DNA from: Leptobrachium leishanense | Lineage: Eukaryota; Chordata; Amphibia; Anura; Megophryidae | Reading direction: 5' to 3' | NCBI GenBank assembly: GCA_009667805.1 | Contig: CM019067.1 | Coordinates: forward strand, 246,857,721 to 246,921,720 | Length of the DNA: 64,000 nucleotides | Shown: piece by piece, positions 33,816 to 46,925 of the stretch | Numbering within the stretch: position 1 is the stretch's first letter | How the letters are laid out: every line of letters starts with the position of its first letter | Made by a program: the position numbers and the translations under genes | Notes under the pieces: model-generated | The model's input: only the letters and a program-made list of their open reading frames with translations | The model's database searches: none | Told to the model about the DNA's origin: nothing

Positions 33816-34893
33816 TTGTAATTGTAATAATAATAAAGTACATAGTTTTTCATATTTGCGTGTAGACATAAGAGCCATTCTTTTCCAAACCTTTCTCAGA
33901 ATTAATCAAGCTGTTTATTTGTTCCATGAGGACGGAATAAAATACATTCCGCGACAAATTGTTTCAGGAACACAATGCTGGTTTTCTGTAGGAAGATGAC
34001 TAGTCTTTTAATGGAAAGTTGATTTGTCATGTGCTTTACACAAAAGTAGCTATTTTAATTCTCAGGAGACCTTCTGAACTTGCATTTTGCAGTCTTTCCA
34101 TTCACATATTAAATGTTATTTATACAATATGCTAAATGACGTTAAAGAAAAATCTGACTGAAAGGAATATGAATAGCTAAGTTTATGCACAAGCCGTATG
34201 TGGCTTCATTTTACAGAATTCTACATTTAAGTAAAATGTCACATGCTTGCCAGACATGTTTGTCAGTGATCTTGAGGGATGCACCACACACCTACAGGTT
34301 GATGTGTAGGTTACAGTTAATATTGCGGAGTTGGTTTTTGCAGTAATGTTAGGATTTTTTTTTCTTTACATAGGGTCTGACCAGCCAATGCCTCTTAAAG
34401 CAGAATCATATGTGCTCACCCGGCCCCCTGTCAGCTCTGACAGCCCTGCTTCATTGGAAGCATAGGTATTCAGAGTGGAAGATGAAAGCCGGAGACCTGC
34501 AATTCAGAGATGGCGAGTATTAAAGGGGTACTGTAACATATGGGTCGGCAACCTTGTCCTTCCAGATGTTTTGGAACTACATTTCTCCTAATGCTAACAT
34601 GATTGAATGGCAGGCTCAGTATGAAAGGAGATATAATTGCAACTCATCTGGAGGACTTGCTGACCCCACTCTAAGGCTAGGTTGACCAGACTTTAGTGAC
34701 ATGCAATCTACTTTTTTGCAAAAAAAAATCTTTGTGATCGGCTTGACTGATAGGTCTTTAGGTTGAATAAAATTATGTCATGTAGTGAAAAAAAACAAAT
34801 CTCAGCGAGTTCAGGTGCAAACACAAACTAGCCCTTACACTCCCCCCACACATACACACAAATATATTGACCCGACACATACATACATACATA
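33816..34893. other. AOAH intron sequence with CATA microsatellite at its end
   Basis: No exon or classified repeat from 33816 to 34860. The segment 34540-34680 has an old dispersed-repeat look (TTGTCCTTCCAGATG). A CATA microsatellite at about 34875-34893 is the target of the following Tc1 insertion and continues after the solo LTR at 37450. Confidence 0.45.
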
Positions 34894-36510
<1,617 letters not shown>

Positions 36511-36516
36511 TACATG

Positions 36517-37449
36517 TGTAGCGCTCACTCCCGGAGGAGCCGCTGAATTTAAACCTCGGGTCAGTCTCCCCGCACTAGGGAATAAATATACACCAGCACT
36601 GTTGTGGATTTTATAAGTTATATAGTTTACTGAATAAACTATAATAGATATAGAATACGTATATATATTTACATTAGTTCGTAATGCGAGAAACGCGCAG
36701 CGGAAAAGAAAAAGGAATTTTAACCCCTTCGTGGTTGGAGTGTGAGTCCCGTACAGGTTGTGTCCCAAGAAAGTGTGCGTGTATGCGTGTATTGGTACCC
36801 GGGTACAATATTCAACTGGCCAGTGAATGATTTCAAAGTGTCGTCGACTAGTCACGTTGGGGCCCTGTAGGTTTTGACAAAACTGCAGCGTGCTTTATTA
36901 TTTTTACTGTGGCCGAGAAGGCATTTCACCCTTCCGCCAGATACTCTGCGCTCTGCTCGACCCAGGACGTATCTCCGCTCGATCTGACTGGGACTCTGTG
37001 TCACCGGATTCGCTGTCTTGCTGGCCTGTTTCTGCTACAAAATGCTCAGCTCACCGCCTGCACTCCCATTAGATCATCTGCGGTCTCCTAACTCGGGGTC
37101 CTTCAGCATACTCTGTATCTGTGTAATACTTCCCAGCGGTGGATCACTAGGGCTTTGGCAAGTAAAGTGAAATCGGTCTCCAGCTCCGCAAGGCCGCACC
37201 CGTGCTCCGGCCTGGTCACGATCGCTGTCTCTCTCACGTGTGGCTTACTCTCTTCACTCCTCTGCGCGCTCTGACTGTTCTCTCCATGAGGCTGCGGATG
37301 TAAGTCTCTCCTGCCCACCCACTTCCTGTTTCCGCCGCAAAGCATGCTAGAAAATGTAGTCCCATTGTCCAGTGTCTTACATTGCGCTTGTCTCCCTCTA
37401 ATGGCCAAAAATAGGTACTACAGCAACAGTGTTTTAACCCAACGCTACA
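36517..37449 (-). mobile_element. Solo LTR of the gypsy family at 38411-46328
   Basis: 933 bp with 9-bp inverted ends TGTAGCGCT and a slightly altered AACGCTACA, flanked by the 4-bp duplication CATG (36513-36516 and 37450-37453). It aligns over its full length with the LTRs at 38411 and 45445 but is more diverged from both than they are from each other. Typical product of LTR-LTR recombination. Its target is the same CATA repeat used by the adjacent Tc1. Confidence 0.9.
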
Positions 37450-37453
37450 CATG

Positions 37454-38002
37454 CATACATACACACTGACCCTGACTTCCCCTTTAGCAGCAAAAACGTG
37501 TAGACCACACCCAGTGGTGGAGCGTGGGGGGACACAGGGGCGGTGGCCCCATTGCAAATTTTTGGGGGGCGCCAGCACACAACAGAACAATCGCCCCCAA
37601 AGCCAGATTTTATCTATTTACGGGTAGACTGGCAAGCTGAGAGCTTTTTTAGGCCGCAGACCACCGGCTGCCAGCAAATCCACGTCACCCCCCATGCCCC
37701 GGCCTGACGGTTCCCGGGAATCACGGCCGCACCCTGAAGAGGAGAGAGCGGATACACCGTCCAGAATCAGAGCCTCCCTGGACCCTGTCATCCTAAGACT
37801 CTACAGGAAGGAGCAGCAATCTTTGTGGGTGTGGTCACCATGTCGCCGACCCCTGCTTCTTTAAAAAAAAAAACGTTGCCCCCAGCAAAAACAAAAAAAA
37901 ACAAGCTTACTGTACTTTGCGCTCCCTTTGCTTAACATGGGGAGCGCAAAGTGTAATATCAAAAAGAAGAAAAATATTGAACACTGGTATAAATAGATTT
38001 AA
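37454..38002. other. Mixed old repeats
   Basis: CAGTGGTGGAGCGTGGGGGG near 37512 resembles a hAT terminus with no partner end. 37905-37952 (ACTGTACTTTGCGCTCCCT) is a fragment of the Harbinger-like MITE family. No exon. Confidence 0.4.
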
Positions 38003-38191
38003 GACAAAAAAGAAAAGGGCGCAAGATAGGTGGAAATTGAAAAAATACCTCTGGTTAACCAACTAAGAAGCAAAAGCGCCTTTTCAAGATATCAATCTAC
38101 TGTGAACCCCAGGAGTACCCTAACTGTATCTGGGGTGCTCCAGAGGTATTTTTTCAATTTCCACCTATCTTGCGCCCTTTTCTTTTTTGTC
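38003..38191. repeat. Perfect 52-bp inverted repeat with 85-bp loop
   Basis: 38003-38054 (GACAAAAAAGAAAAGGGCGC and onward to ATACCTCTGG) is the exact reverse complement of 38140-38191. The direct repeat ATAAATAGATTTAA flanks the structure (about 37990 and 38276). It appears to be part of the dispersed repeat into which the gypsy element inserted (38192-38410 and 46329-46680). Confidence 0.9.
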
Positions 38192-38410
38192 TTTATTCTG
38201 TCAACTAAGGGTTAACAAGGTACCCTCGTTAAGAGGCTGCAGTGGGAAAGATTCTACCTGTGTATTTTTTGCTATATAAATAGATTTAAATCTTTATTAG
38301 TAGCCAATTGGCACACATAGACCCAACATGAATAAACGATTAAAAAACACGAAAATGGGTTGCTGCTAGTGTGCTTGATAAATCACAATTACACTAAATG
38401 ATGAGGTATA

Positions 38411-39349
38411 TGTAGCGCTCACTCCCGGAGGAGCCGCTGAATTTAAACCTCGAGTCAGTCTCCCCGCACTAGGGAATAAATATACACCAGCACTGTTGTG
38501 GATTTTATAAGTTATATAGTTTACTGATCTCAAATAAACTGGCATATATAGAGCAGCACGGTATACATATATATTTACAGGAATTCGTAATGCGAGAAAC
38601 GCGCAGCGGAAAAGAAAAAGGAATTTTAACCCCTTTGTTGCTGGAGTGTGAGTCCCGTACAGGTTGTGTCCCAAGAAGGTGTACGTGTATGCGTGTGTTG
38701 GTACCCGGGTACTAGATTCAACTGGCCAGTGAATGTTTTCAATGTGTCTTCGACTAGTCACGTTGGGGCCCTGTAGGTTTAGACAAACTGCAGCGTGCTT
38801 TATTATTTTACTGTGGCCGGGAAGGCCTCTCACCCATCCGCCAGATACTCTGCGCTCTGCTCGACCCAGGACGTCTCTCCGCTTGATTTGGCTGCGACTC
38901 TGTGCCACTGGATCCGCTTGTCTTGCTTGTCCGTCTCTGCCACAAGATGCTCAGCTCACCGCCTGCACTCCCATTAGATCATTGCGGTCTCCTAACTCGG
39001 GGTCCCTCTGCAGCTCTGTATAAACTTCTCAGCGGTGGATTACTAGGTCTCTGGCAAGTAAGTGAAACCGATCTCCAGCTCCGCAAGGCAACACCTGCGC
39101 TCCGGCCTGGTCACAATCGCTCCTTGTCTCACGTGCGTCTTGCTCTGTTCAACCCTTGGCGCGCACTGGCTCTCCTCCACATGAGGTTGCGGAGGTGTCT
39201 CGGTTCTCCCCACCCACTTCCTGTCCCTGCCCCAAAGCATGCTGGAAAATGTAGTCCAAAAGTGTCCAGTACTGGTTTACATTGCGCTCGTCTCCCCCTG
39301 GTGGCCAGAAACGAGTAATTACAGCAGCAGGATTTAAACCAGCGCTACA
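38411..39349 (-). repeat. 3' LTR of gypsy element
   Basis: 939 bp, perfect TGTAGCGCT..AGCGCTACA ends. It contains about 60 bp (around 39067-39130) that the 5' LTR lacks. Confidence 0.93.
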
Positions 39350-39361
39350 CTCTCCCCCTCC
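39350..39361 (-). promoter_or_regulatory. Polypurine tract of gypsy element
   Basis: The minus strand reads GGAGGGGGAGAG immediately before the 3' LTR, the expected primer for plus-strand DNA synthesis. Confidence 0.85.
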
Positions 39362-39487
39362 TAGAACTCTTGGGTCTCTCCAAGGAGGTGTAACAGTTAC
39401 AGTACATCAGTCGATATATATAGGCTCAGCAGCAAACATACAATGGGTTAGGTTACATCCTCAAGTTTACTCATACTTCTGGCTACC

Positions 39488-42400
39488 TCAGCTAACATAA
39501 GCACCTTCGGGCAACCTTCGCACTGTGGTAACGGCCTCTTCAGTGCTATGTCCTGGTGAGTCGTAGGTGAGTCTTTGAGGGGGTCGGACAGAACGTTTTG
39601 GTTCTGGCTCAATCAGCTCTTCTTCAGGCGGAAGTACTACAGATACAGGTTCGGGTCTCTCATCCACAACTGGAACAGACATCTCCTCAGAGTATGATCC
39701 TTCCAGTGAAGGCATAGAACTATAATCATAGGACGCGTTTTCAGGAACTATAGGAATTTCAGCAGTTTCAGGAATGTCCAGCTGGAATTCTGGAGCCTCA
39801 GGCCTCAGGTTACTCTCCCACCGTTCGGGAACTGGGATGACCTCTTCAGGCTCTGGTGAGCACACCCAATCCAGACAAAAACTTTCTTCTTCACTTTCCT
39901 CAACAACTCGTGTCTGCTGAGACCGAGTAACAGGGAGTCAAACGTGGAGCAGGCGGAGGCGGGTTCGGCAGAGAAAGTTCGTCCACAACAGGTATCCTTA
40001 CAGCTTCCTTCAGAGGTAGCAGATGATTTCGGTGCCAGTTTTTAAGAGGCCCAGCCTTTCCATCCGGGCGAATTTGGTAAACTGGCAGATCCGGCAGTTG
40101 CTTGCAGACAATGTAGACCTGAGAACTCCATCTATCCGCCAACTTATGCCTGGCAGAAGCACCCAAGTTCCTCAACAAAACCCTATCACCGGGTTGTAGA
40201 TCCTGTATCCGAACTTTCAAATCGTAGTTTCGCTTATTCCTCTGTTCCCTGTTCCCAGAGGTCAAACGGGCTTGTTCAAATGCAGAGGCCAAATTCTTCC
40301 GAAGTCTATCCACATAATTCCTGTGAGAGGCTACCGACGTCTGATCCAGAGATAACCCGAACGCCAAATCAACCAGCAGTCGAGCTTCCCTTCCAAACAT
40401 AAGACGTACGGTGAGTATCCAGTAGCGTTACTCTGTTTGATAATGTCCCCAACATATTTAGCAGAGTGCGATTGAACCTTTCTGGTTGAGCATCACCTTG
40501 AGGGTGATATGGTGTAGTTCGGGTCTTCTGAATTCCCAGCAGTTCCAGTAATTGCCCAATAAGCCGGCTCTCAAAGTCTCTACCCTGATCCGAGTGTATT
40601 CTCCTTGGCAGTCCATAGTGAACAAAAAACTTTTCCATTAAAACCTTTGCCACCATAGGAGCACGTTGGTCTCTCGTAGAAAAAGCTTGGGCATAACGCG
40701 TGAAATGATCAGTCACCACTAAGATATTTCCCTGCCCACTAGCATCCAGCTCTAAGCACAGGAAATCAATGCACACCAAATCCATGGGTCCTTGACTTTG
40801 TAGGTGGCTCATTGGAGCAGTTCGGGTTGGCAGAGTCTTCCTTTGGATACACCTCAGACATAAGTGGCAGTAACTTTCAACTTCAGGCCTCATGCAGGGC
40901 CAATAGAATCTGTCCCGCACCAGCTTAAAAGTTCTCTCTGCACCTAAATGTCCATGGTCATCGTGCAGTGAGTGACCGCAGCACACCCTCTCTGTGTTTG
41001 GTGGGAAGGAACAACTGTTGGGTCTCTCCAGCATTGTTTGAAGGGCCCCTTCGGTAGACCACCCCATCCAACATCTTCAACCGTTCCCACTCCTTGTATA
41101 CCAATCTGGCCCCTTCTGTGGAATTTGTCATAAGAATTTCCCGTTGGTTCGCATTTAGGGCCTTCACGGTTAATGCAATCAAAGGGTCTCCAGCCTGGTC
41201 AGCTCTCAGGTCTTGTTTTGAAAAAGTAGGCGAACTTTCATCTCTCAGCTGCGTAGGATTACAGTAGAACTCTGGAACAGCCGCAGCCATAACTCCTATG
41301 ACTTCTGCTTCAATCCCTCCCTTGACCCGGCGCTCTGCTCTTGACATAAAGCTTGCACCCCATCTGGAGTTAACTGAGTCCATTCTGTAGTGTAGGGTCT
41401 TCTCGACAAAGCATGGCATCTCGATTGTTCACTCCAGGGCGATACTTCAGGCTGAGCCTAAACCCTGACAGAGCGGCCAACCACCTATGTCCCGTTGCAT
41501 CCAGCTTCGCAGTAGTAAGGACGTATGTAAGAGGATTGTTATCAGTTTTTATCACAAATTCGGCTCCATACTGATAGTCTTTCAGCTTGTCGACCACCGC
41601 CCACTTCAAAGTGAGGAACTCCAACTTGTGGGTAGGATAATTCTTTTCGGAAGGCGTAAGACTCCGGCTCACATAGGCTACAGGCCTCAACAATCCACCA
41701 TATTCTTGGTATAGGACTCCCCCTAGACCCTCTCGGCTGGCATCTACATGCAATTCGTACGGCTTATGAGGATCAGCGTAGGCCAAGACAGGAGCTCGAG
41801 TTAGACTCTCTTTCAGCTTCATGAAAGCACCTTCGCATTGACTAGTCCATTCTCCTTGGATAGATTCTCGAGCCTTCCTTGGCCCTGGAGCCGACGGATT
41901 TCGGTCAGAGGCCTTGTGGCCTTCTTCTGCATCTTCCTTCTGCAGGAGCTTATTCAGTGGCTGAGCTATCTTGGCAAACCCTCCTACAAACCTTCAGTAA
42001 TAGGAGCAGAATCCCAGGAAAGATCTAAGTTCAGTAACATTTCGGGGTCTAGGCCAGGAAGCTACGGCTTCCAACTTCCGAGGATCCGTCGAAACGCCTT
42101 CTGCTGAAACAAGGTATCCCAGATACGTAACGGAAGGCAAACAGAATTGACACTTCTCCAGAGACAGTTTAAACCCCTCTTCATGGAGCCGCTTCAAGAC
42201 CTTCTCCAACCGTTGCTCATGTTCTTCCAAAGTCTTTCCAAACACGATTATGTCATCCAGATACACTAGCACTTCGATCAGGTTCATGTCTCCGACTGTC
42301 TTCTCCATTAACCGTTGGAACGTGGCTGGAGCCCCCGTAAGGCCTTGAGGCATTCTGTTGAACTCAAAGAACCCCAGTGGGCAGATGAACGCAGTCTTCT

Positions 42401-43902
42401 CTTTGTCTTCAGGATGCATTGGTATCTGGTGATACCCACTTCGCAGGTCTAGTACACTAAACCATTTTGCTACAGACAAACACTGCAAAGCATCTTCTAT
42501 CCGAGGAGTGGCATATTGATCTGGGATGGTTCTCCGATTTAGCGTGCGATAGTCTATGCATAGACGGACAGAACCATTCTTCTTCCGAACCATCACTATT
42601 GGAGAAGCGTACGGACTCCTGGACTCTTGAATCACATTGGTTCTTTGCAGTTCATTCAGCTGTTCTCTTAGATCATCTAAGTCTCCCAACGGAACTCGTC
42701 TTGACCTTTCTCGAAACGGCTTATCTTCCTGCAGTCGAATGCGATGCTCAGTACTCTTAGCCAGACCCACGTCGAACTCATCCTTTGAGAACAAGTCCCT
42801 CCACTTTAGGACCTGGGACTGAAGACGTTTCTTCCATTCAGGTGAGATGGGAGCGTCCTTGGGATAGAACCTGGAATCTCTTTATTCGCTCCCCCCCTAA
42901 ATCGGTAGGAGAGAGAGGCGTAGCGGACGCCACTTGCCCGATAGGCATTCGTGCTTTCAGGATCACTGGAGAATCAGATACATTACATACACTGACTGAG
43001 ACTCTTCCTCGTGTTCGTTTCAAAGCTTTGGTGGAGATTATTTCAGGGATTACTTCGACTCCGGCTTCACTCCCATGATTAAAATCAGTTTCCAGTACCA
43101 CATAGGGACCTGGTTGCGATCCATTCAACTTGACTGAAGGCCGGAAACTCGCCACTTCTCCTGATTGTAGAACCTTTTCTGTTCCTCCCAATCTCCACAG
43201 GCGCCCCACTTCGGCAGGTGCCTTCTGTTCTTCAACCATTCGCTGATAGACTGGACGCAACATCGGGTGTACTCCCTTGGTAGAACCTTCTTCCAGTACC
43301 ATAGGAGTCAGGAGACGTCGCACCAGATCAGTATTCGTCCCCACTATCATAGAGCTTCTGTTGGCCCCTGAAGGCCGAGGACACACAGTGGCCAATGCAT
43401 CACAACCCCCAGACTGTCCGATGACTTCGGATCCGATCTCTAGCTTCACCTGTAGGTATCCGTCATAGGGAAGTTTCTCAGTCCCGATACCCCAGATTTC
43501 AAGTTCCTTTAGCTCCTGTAGAGGTATGTGTTTCAAGTGCTTCTCATAGAAGTCTCGGTAGATCAATGTCACTTGAGCCCCTGAGTCCAACAGAGCTTTG
43601 GTATAGACTCCCTCTACTTGGATTGGAACGATGGGAGAAGGATCTATCAGCTGATCAGGAAACTTTGTCTTAGTAGCAGGAAGTTTAGACCCCGTTTGCT
43701 GTACCCTGGCCTTCTTCTTGGCCCGTGTAGGTTTTGGGTGTGCATTGCTTCCCCATGACGTAGGACGGGATGCTAAGGGAGTAACTCTTTCAGTCCTGGT
43801 AGGCTCAGCAGTGGACGAAACTCTGGGCCTTCTCGACCTTTCAGTCCTGGCTTGATTTCTGGAGCGGTCTTTAACCATTGGGCACCCAGTTTGCTCCTTC
43901 AC
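39488..43902 (-). pseudogene. Gypsy pol: protease, RT, RNase H, integrase, broken
   Basis: Domains in order on the minus strand. Aspartic protease with ALLDSGAQVTLIY (DSG at about 43587-43579). Reverse transcriptase with RLCIDYRTLN, FSVLDLRSGYHQIPM, FNRMPQGLTGAPATFQ and the catalytic YLDDIIVF (about 42263-42252). RNase H with ELHVDASREGLGG and VIKTDNNPLTYV. Integrase with zinc-binding HDDHGHLG and CHLCLRC, the catalytic Asp in DLVCIDF, Asp in HSDQGRDFE and Glu in QGDAQPERFNR. Then the C-terminal module GDRVLLRN and a long acidic tail ending at 39488. Lesions: frameshift near 42865; TGA stop at 41994-41996, probably from a CpG-decayed CGA; frameshifts near 41413, 40970, 40420 and 39930. The frame after gag starts in a different register, overlapping the gag stop at 43899-43902. 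Confidence 0.93.
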
Positions 43903-45388
43903 TTGGGCCCTCTGGCGTTTCCCGCCGGTGAGGTAGATAGCAGCCCTTCCAAGGCTTTTAGGAACTCTTCTACCCTGTTTCTTTCAGGCTTTCGGCTTTT
44001 GCACTGCGCTTGGAAATGACCCATTTCCCCACAACTGAAACATCTCTTATTTGAAGACGGAGACGCACTTGCTTGTGGTGATTCAGTTGAAGGACCCTGG
44101 CCAGACGCCACAGCAACTCCAGTTGTCCGCATATCAGTAAGGAACTTCTGCATATCAGTCTGTGTCTCTGCCACCCTCAAAAGCACTTGGCACAGGTCCG
44201 TGTGTGCCTGTTGCAATTCAGCTTGAGCTTCTTGCACTTTAACAGTTTTGTGGATTTCACTGTATGTAGGAAGAATTTGCTCTCTTGCAGCATTCTCTGT
44301 GGACTTAGAAACAACCAGATGCTCCTGTTCGTCCACTTCGGATCCATAGGTGTCTAACGAATCATGTTCCCCTCGCAAACATTCGTTATGCCTCACGGGT
44401 TGTGCGTAAGCTCTTTCTCCTCTCCTAAGGATTTTCTCTTCGAGTAGAGTCTCTTCCTCTCTGACAGCTCGGATCAGTTCCAGGTATTTCAATTCTCGGT
44501 TACCTTCTCTGGTTCTCAGCTGTAGCATCACCGGATCTAGAGGTTGAGCAGCCCTCAGGATCTGCTGTATTCGGATCTTATCTATTTCGGCTGGTTCGGC
44601 CCCTTTCTTAAGAAGTATCTGGTTTAGAATCTTATCTAGGCGCCTCATATCTTCAGTCATCTTCTCACCTTTCCGCTGGTAAGTGTGTTCATACTGGTAT
44701 ACGAGCTCCGCAGCCTTTTCCGTTTGCCCAAAAACTTCCTGTAGTACGTTTAGGTAATCTAAGGCAGTGCAGTCTTGTTTACTAAATTTTAGGTTTCTTA
44801 CAGCCTCTGACGCAGGTCCCTTTAAGCTCTAAGTAATTCTTTGTTTCTTCTGTGCTTTGGGGACGTCCCACTCATCCAGAGCCTGCATCGCCTGTTCTAC
44901 TCATTCTTCGAAGGATCTTCTTCTCCCACCGGAGTTGGCATGTTTCCTGTAAAGTTTCTCAACCGTCGATAACCAAAGTTAGTGTGCGGAGGGCTTGTTC
45001 TTTGACATTTAGCCAGCAAATCTCCAATAGCCACTATAAATTCAGGCCCGATCATGGCCAGCGGACTGGGCGCGGGAACAATCGCGGGATCGCCACGTGG
45101 TGCACTTGGCTGAATCAGTTGAACTTCCACCTCATCGGTCAACTTCACGTTTGCGCCCTGAAAACACACTGGAACACCCTTTCTCCATTCAAAAAGAACA
45201 TACGTGTGAGAGGTATCTGGGTTCGCTTTAATGTCCAGGATTAACCCCCGATGATCTGGTGTCAGCTCGGCCACGGCCCTGCGAATCTGATCTTCGGCCC
45301 AAGTGTCTGCGGGAATATCCATGACTATACATAATTCTATCTGGCTACTTTGCTCCTCACACCATTTGGCAGCAGTGTCTGGATCCAT
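43899..45388 (-). pseudogene. Gypsy gag, PNMA-like, with CCHC zinc knuckle, broken
   Basis: It begins at ATG 45388 with MDPDTAAKWCEEQ and an RRM-like N-terminal segment (VMDIPADTWAEDQIRRAV, TYVLFEWRKGVP). This is the same layout as the N-terminus of vertebrate PNMA proteins, as are FTGNMPTPVGEED and, after the breaks, ALDEWDVPKAQKK, LKGPASEAVRNLK, DYLNVLQEVFG and LIRAVREEE, which follow the PNMA capsid-lobe pattern. C-terminal nucleocapsid knuckle CFSCGEMGHFQAQC fits C-x2-C-x4-H-x4-C. Lesions: frameshift near 44890 followed by an in-frame stop near 44830. The protein would form the virus-like particle core. PNMA genes are known to derive from a Ty3/gypsy Gag; this element belongs to that lineage by inspection. 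Confidence 0.85.
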
Positions 45389-45424
45389 ATTTAACCCTTT
45401 AAATGCGTTTTTTCCAGAGACTGG

Positions 45425-45442
45425 ATCCCGGACGAGCCCTCA
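45425..45442 (-). promoter_or_regulatory. Primer-binding site, tRNA-Pro type
   Basis: Two bases after the 5' LTR the minus strand reads TGAGGGCTCGTCCGGGAT. This matches the well-known proline-tRNA primer site at 17 of 18 positions (A instead of G at position 3). It would prime minus-strand DNA synthesis. Confidence 0.85.
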
Positions 45443-45444
45443 CG

Positions 45445-46328
45445 TGTAGCGCTCACTCCCGGAGGAGCCGCTGAATTTAAACCTCGGGTCAGTCTCCCCA
45501 CACTAGGGAATAAATATACACCAGCACTGTTGTGGATTTTATAAGTTGTATAGTTTACTGATCTCAAATAAACTGGCATATATAGAGCAGCACGGTATAC
45601 ATATATATTTACAGGAATTCGTAATGCGAGAAACGTGCAGCGGAAAAGAAAAAGGAATTTTAACCCCTTTGTTGCTGGAGTGTGAGTCCCGTACAGGTTG
45701 TGTCCCAAGAAGGTGTACGTGTATGCGTGTGTTGGTACCCGGGTACTAGATTAAACTGGCCAGTGAATGTTTTCAATGTGTCTTCGACTAGTCACGTTGG
45801 GGCCCTGTAGGTTTAGACAAACTGCAGCGTGCTTTATTATTTTACTGTGGCCGGGAAGGCCTCTCACCCATCCACCAGATACTCTGCGCTCTGCTCGACC
45901 CAGGACGTCTCTCCGCTCGATTTGGCTGGGACTCTGTGCCACCAGATCCGCTTGTCTTGCTTGTCTGTCTCTGCAACAAGATGCGCAGCTCACCGCCTGC
46001 ACTCCCATTAGATCATCGCAGTCTACTAACTCGGGGTCCCTCTGCAGCTCTGTATCTGTGTAAACTTCTCAGTGGTGGATTACTAGGTCTCTGGCAAGTA
46101 AGTGAAACCGAGTGCGTCTTGCTCTGTTCACCCCTTGGCGCGCACTGGCTCTCCTCCGCACGAGGTTGCGGATGTGTCTCGGTTCTCCCCACCCACTTCC
46201 TGTCCCTGCCCCAACGCATGCTGGAAAACATAGTCCAAAAGTGTCCAGGATTGGTTTACATTGCGCTCGTCTCCCCCTGGTGGCCAGAAACGAGTAATTA
46301 CAGCAGCAGGATTTAAACCAGCGCTAAG
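45445..46328 (-). repeat. 5' LTR of gypsy element
   Basis: 884 bp. It lacks about 60 bp present in the 3' LTR (junction near 46110) and its outer end has decayed from GCGCTACA to GCGCTAAG. Otherwise very close to 38411-39349, with scattered substitutions. Confidence 0.92.
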
Positions 46329-46332
46329 TATA

Positions 46333-46680
46333 TAATATGCTCACAACAAATGATGTTTAGGGAGAGTGGGTACGAACCCCCCCCCTATTAAGGGTGTAAT
46401 AGCTAAACCAAAATAAGCAATAAATGCTGGAAATTAGGATAAAGGCAGTAAACACCAAAAAGTCCAGAGAACCCTTTAAATGTATAGTGCCAAAGTAGAG
46501 AGTATATAGACACTAATCAGGGTCAGAGGTAACACTGTAGAGCCAGCAGATAATGGCCAAAACAGAGGTGAAGCAAACAATACCTACTACGCCCTCATTG
46601 TTAGGGACAAAACACCACTAAAGATCAAAACCAGTCAACCGACCACATGAAAGAATACACTGTTAAAATACATTATCATC
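46333..46680. other. Right half of the repeat interrupted by the gypsy element
   Basis: ATAATATGCTCACAAC continues directly from the TATA at 38407-38410 once the gypsy element is removed. Together with 38192-38406 it forms an old dispersed repeat that runs into the CGCGTTTCG hairpin at 46681. No exon. Confidence 0.45.
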
Positions 46681-46748
46681 AACGCGTTTCGCTGCTGCCA
46701 AAGTGCAGCTTTATCAAGAGCTGCACTTTGCCAGCAGTAAAACGCGTC
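46681..46748. repeat. Hairpin with AACGCGTTTCGCTGCTGCC arm
   Basis: AACGCGTTTCGCTGCTGCCA..GTGCAGCT pairs with AGCTGCAC..TGCCAGCAGTAAAACGCGT around a TTATCAAG loop. Arms of about 30 bp with two or three mismatches. Confidence 0.8.
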
Positions 46749-46925
46749 AAGATGGAGGGGATGCTCGGATGGCGCTTAAGCGCTGCCCCGAGCATCCTGG
46801 AGCCTAGTGGCTGCTGTGGGGCAGGCTGCTGAAATCAGTGCCTGCCCTGTAATCTAAAAGGTAAAAAGGGGACGTTAAGGGGAGATTAGCGAATGCTAAT
46901 TTTTCCCCTTAGGGTCCTCCGGGGG
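46749..46925. mobile_element. Harbinger-like MITE fragment
   Basis: ATGGAGGGGATGCTCG, GGCAGGCTGCTGA and GTGCCTGCCC correspond to the right half of the 28131-28836 element. No termini. Confidence 0.55.

Larger units (their letters stand above)
38411..46328 (-). mobile_element. Ty3/gypsy LTR retrotransposon with PNMA-like Gag, defective
   Basis: Complete minus-strand element: 5' LTR 46328-45445, primer site, gag, pol, polypurine tract and 3' LTR 39349-38411, flanked by TATA on both sides (38407-38410 and 46329-46332). Pol order protease, reverse transcriptase, RNase H, integrase is the Ty3/gypsy order; there is no env-like frame. Every coding region carries frameshifts or stops, so it is inactive. 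It inserted into an older dispersed repeat. Confidence 0.93.
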
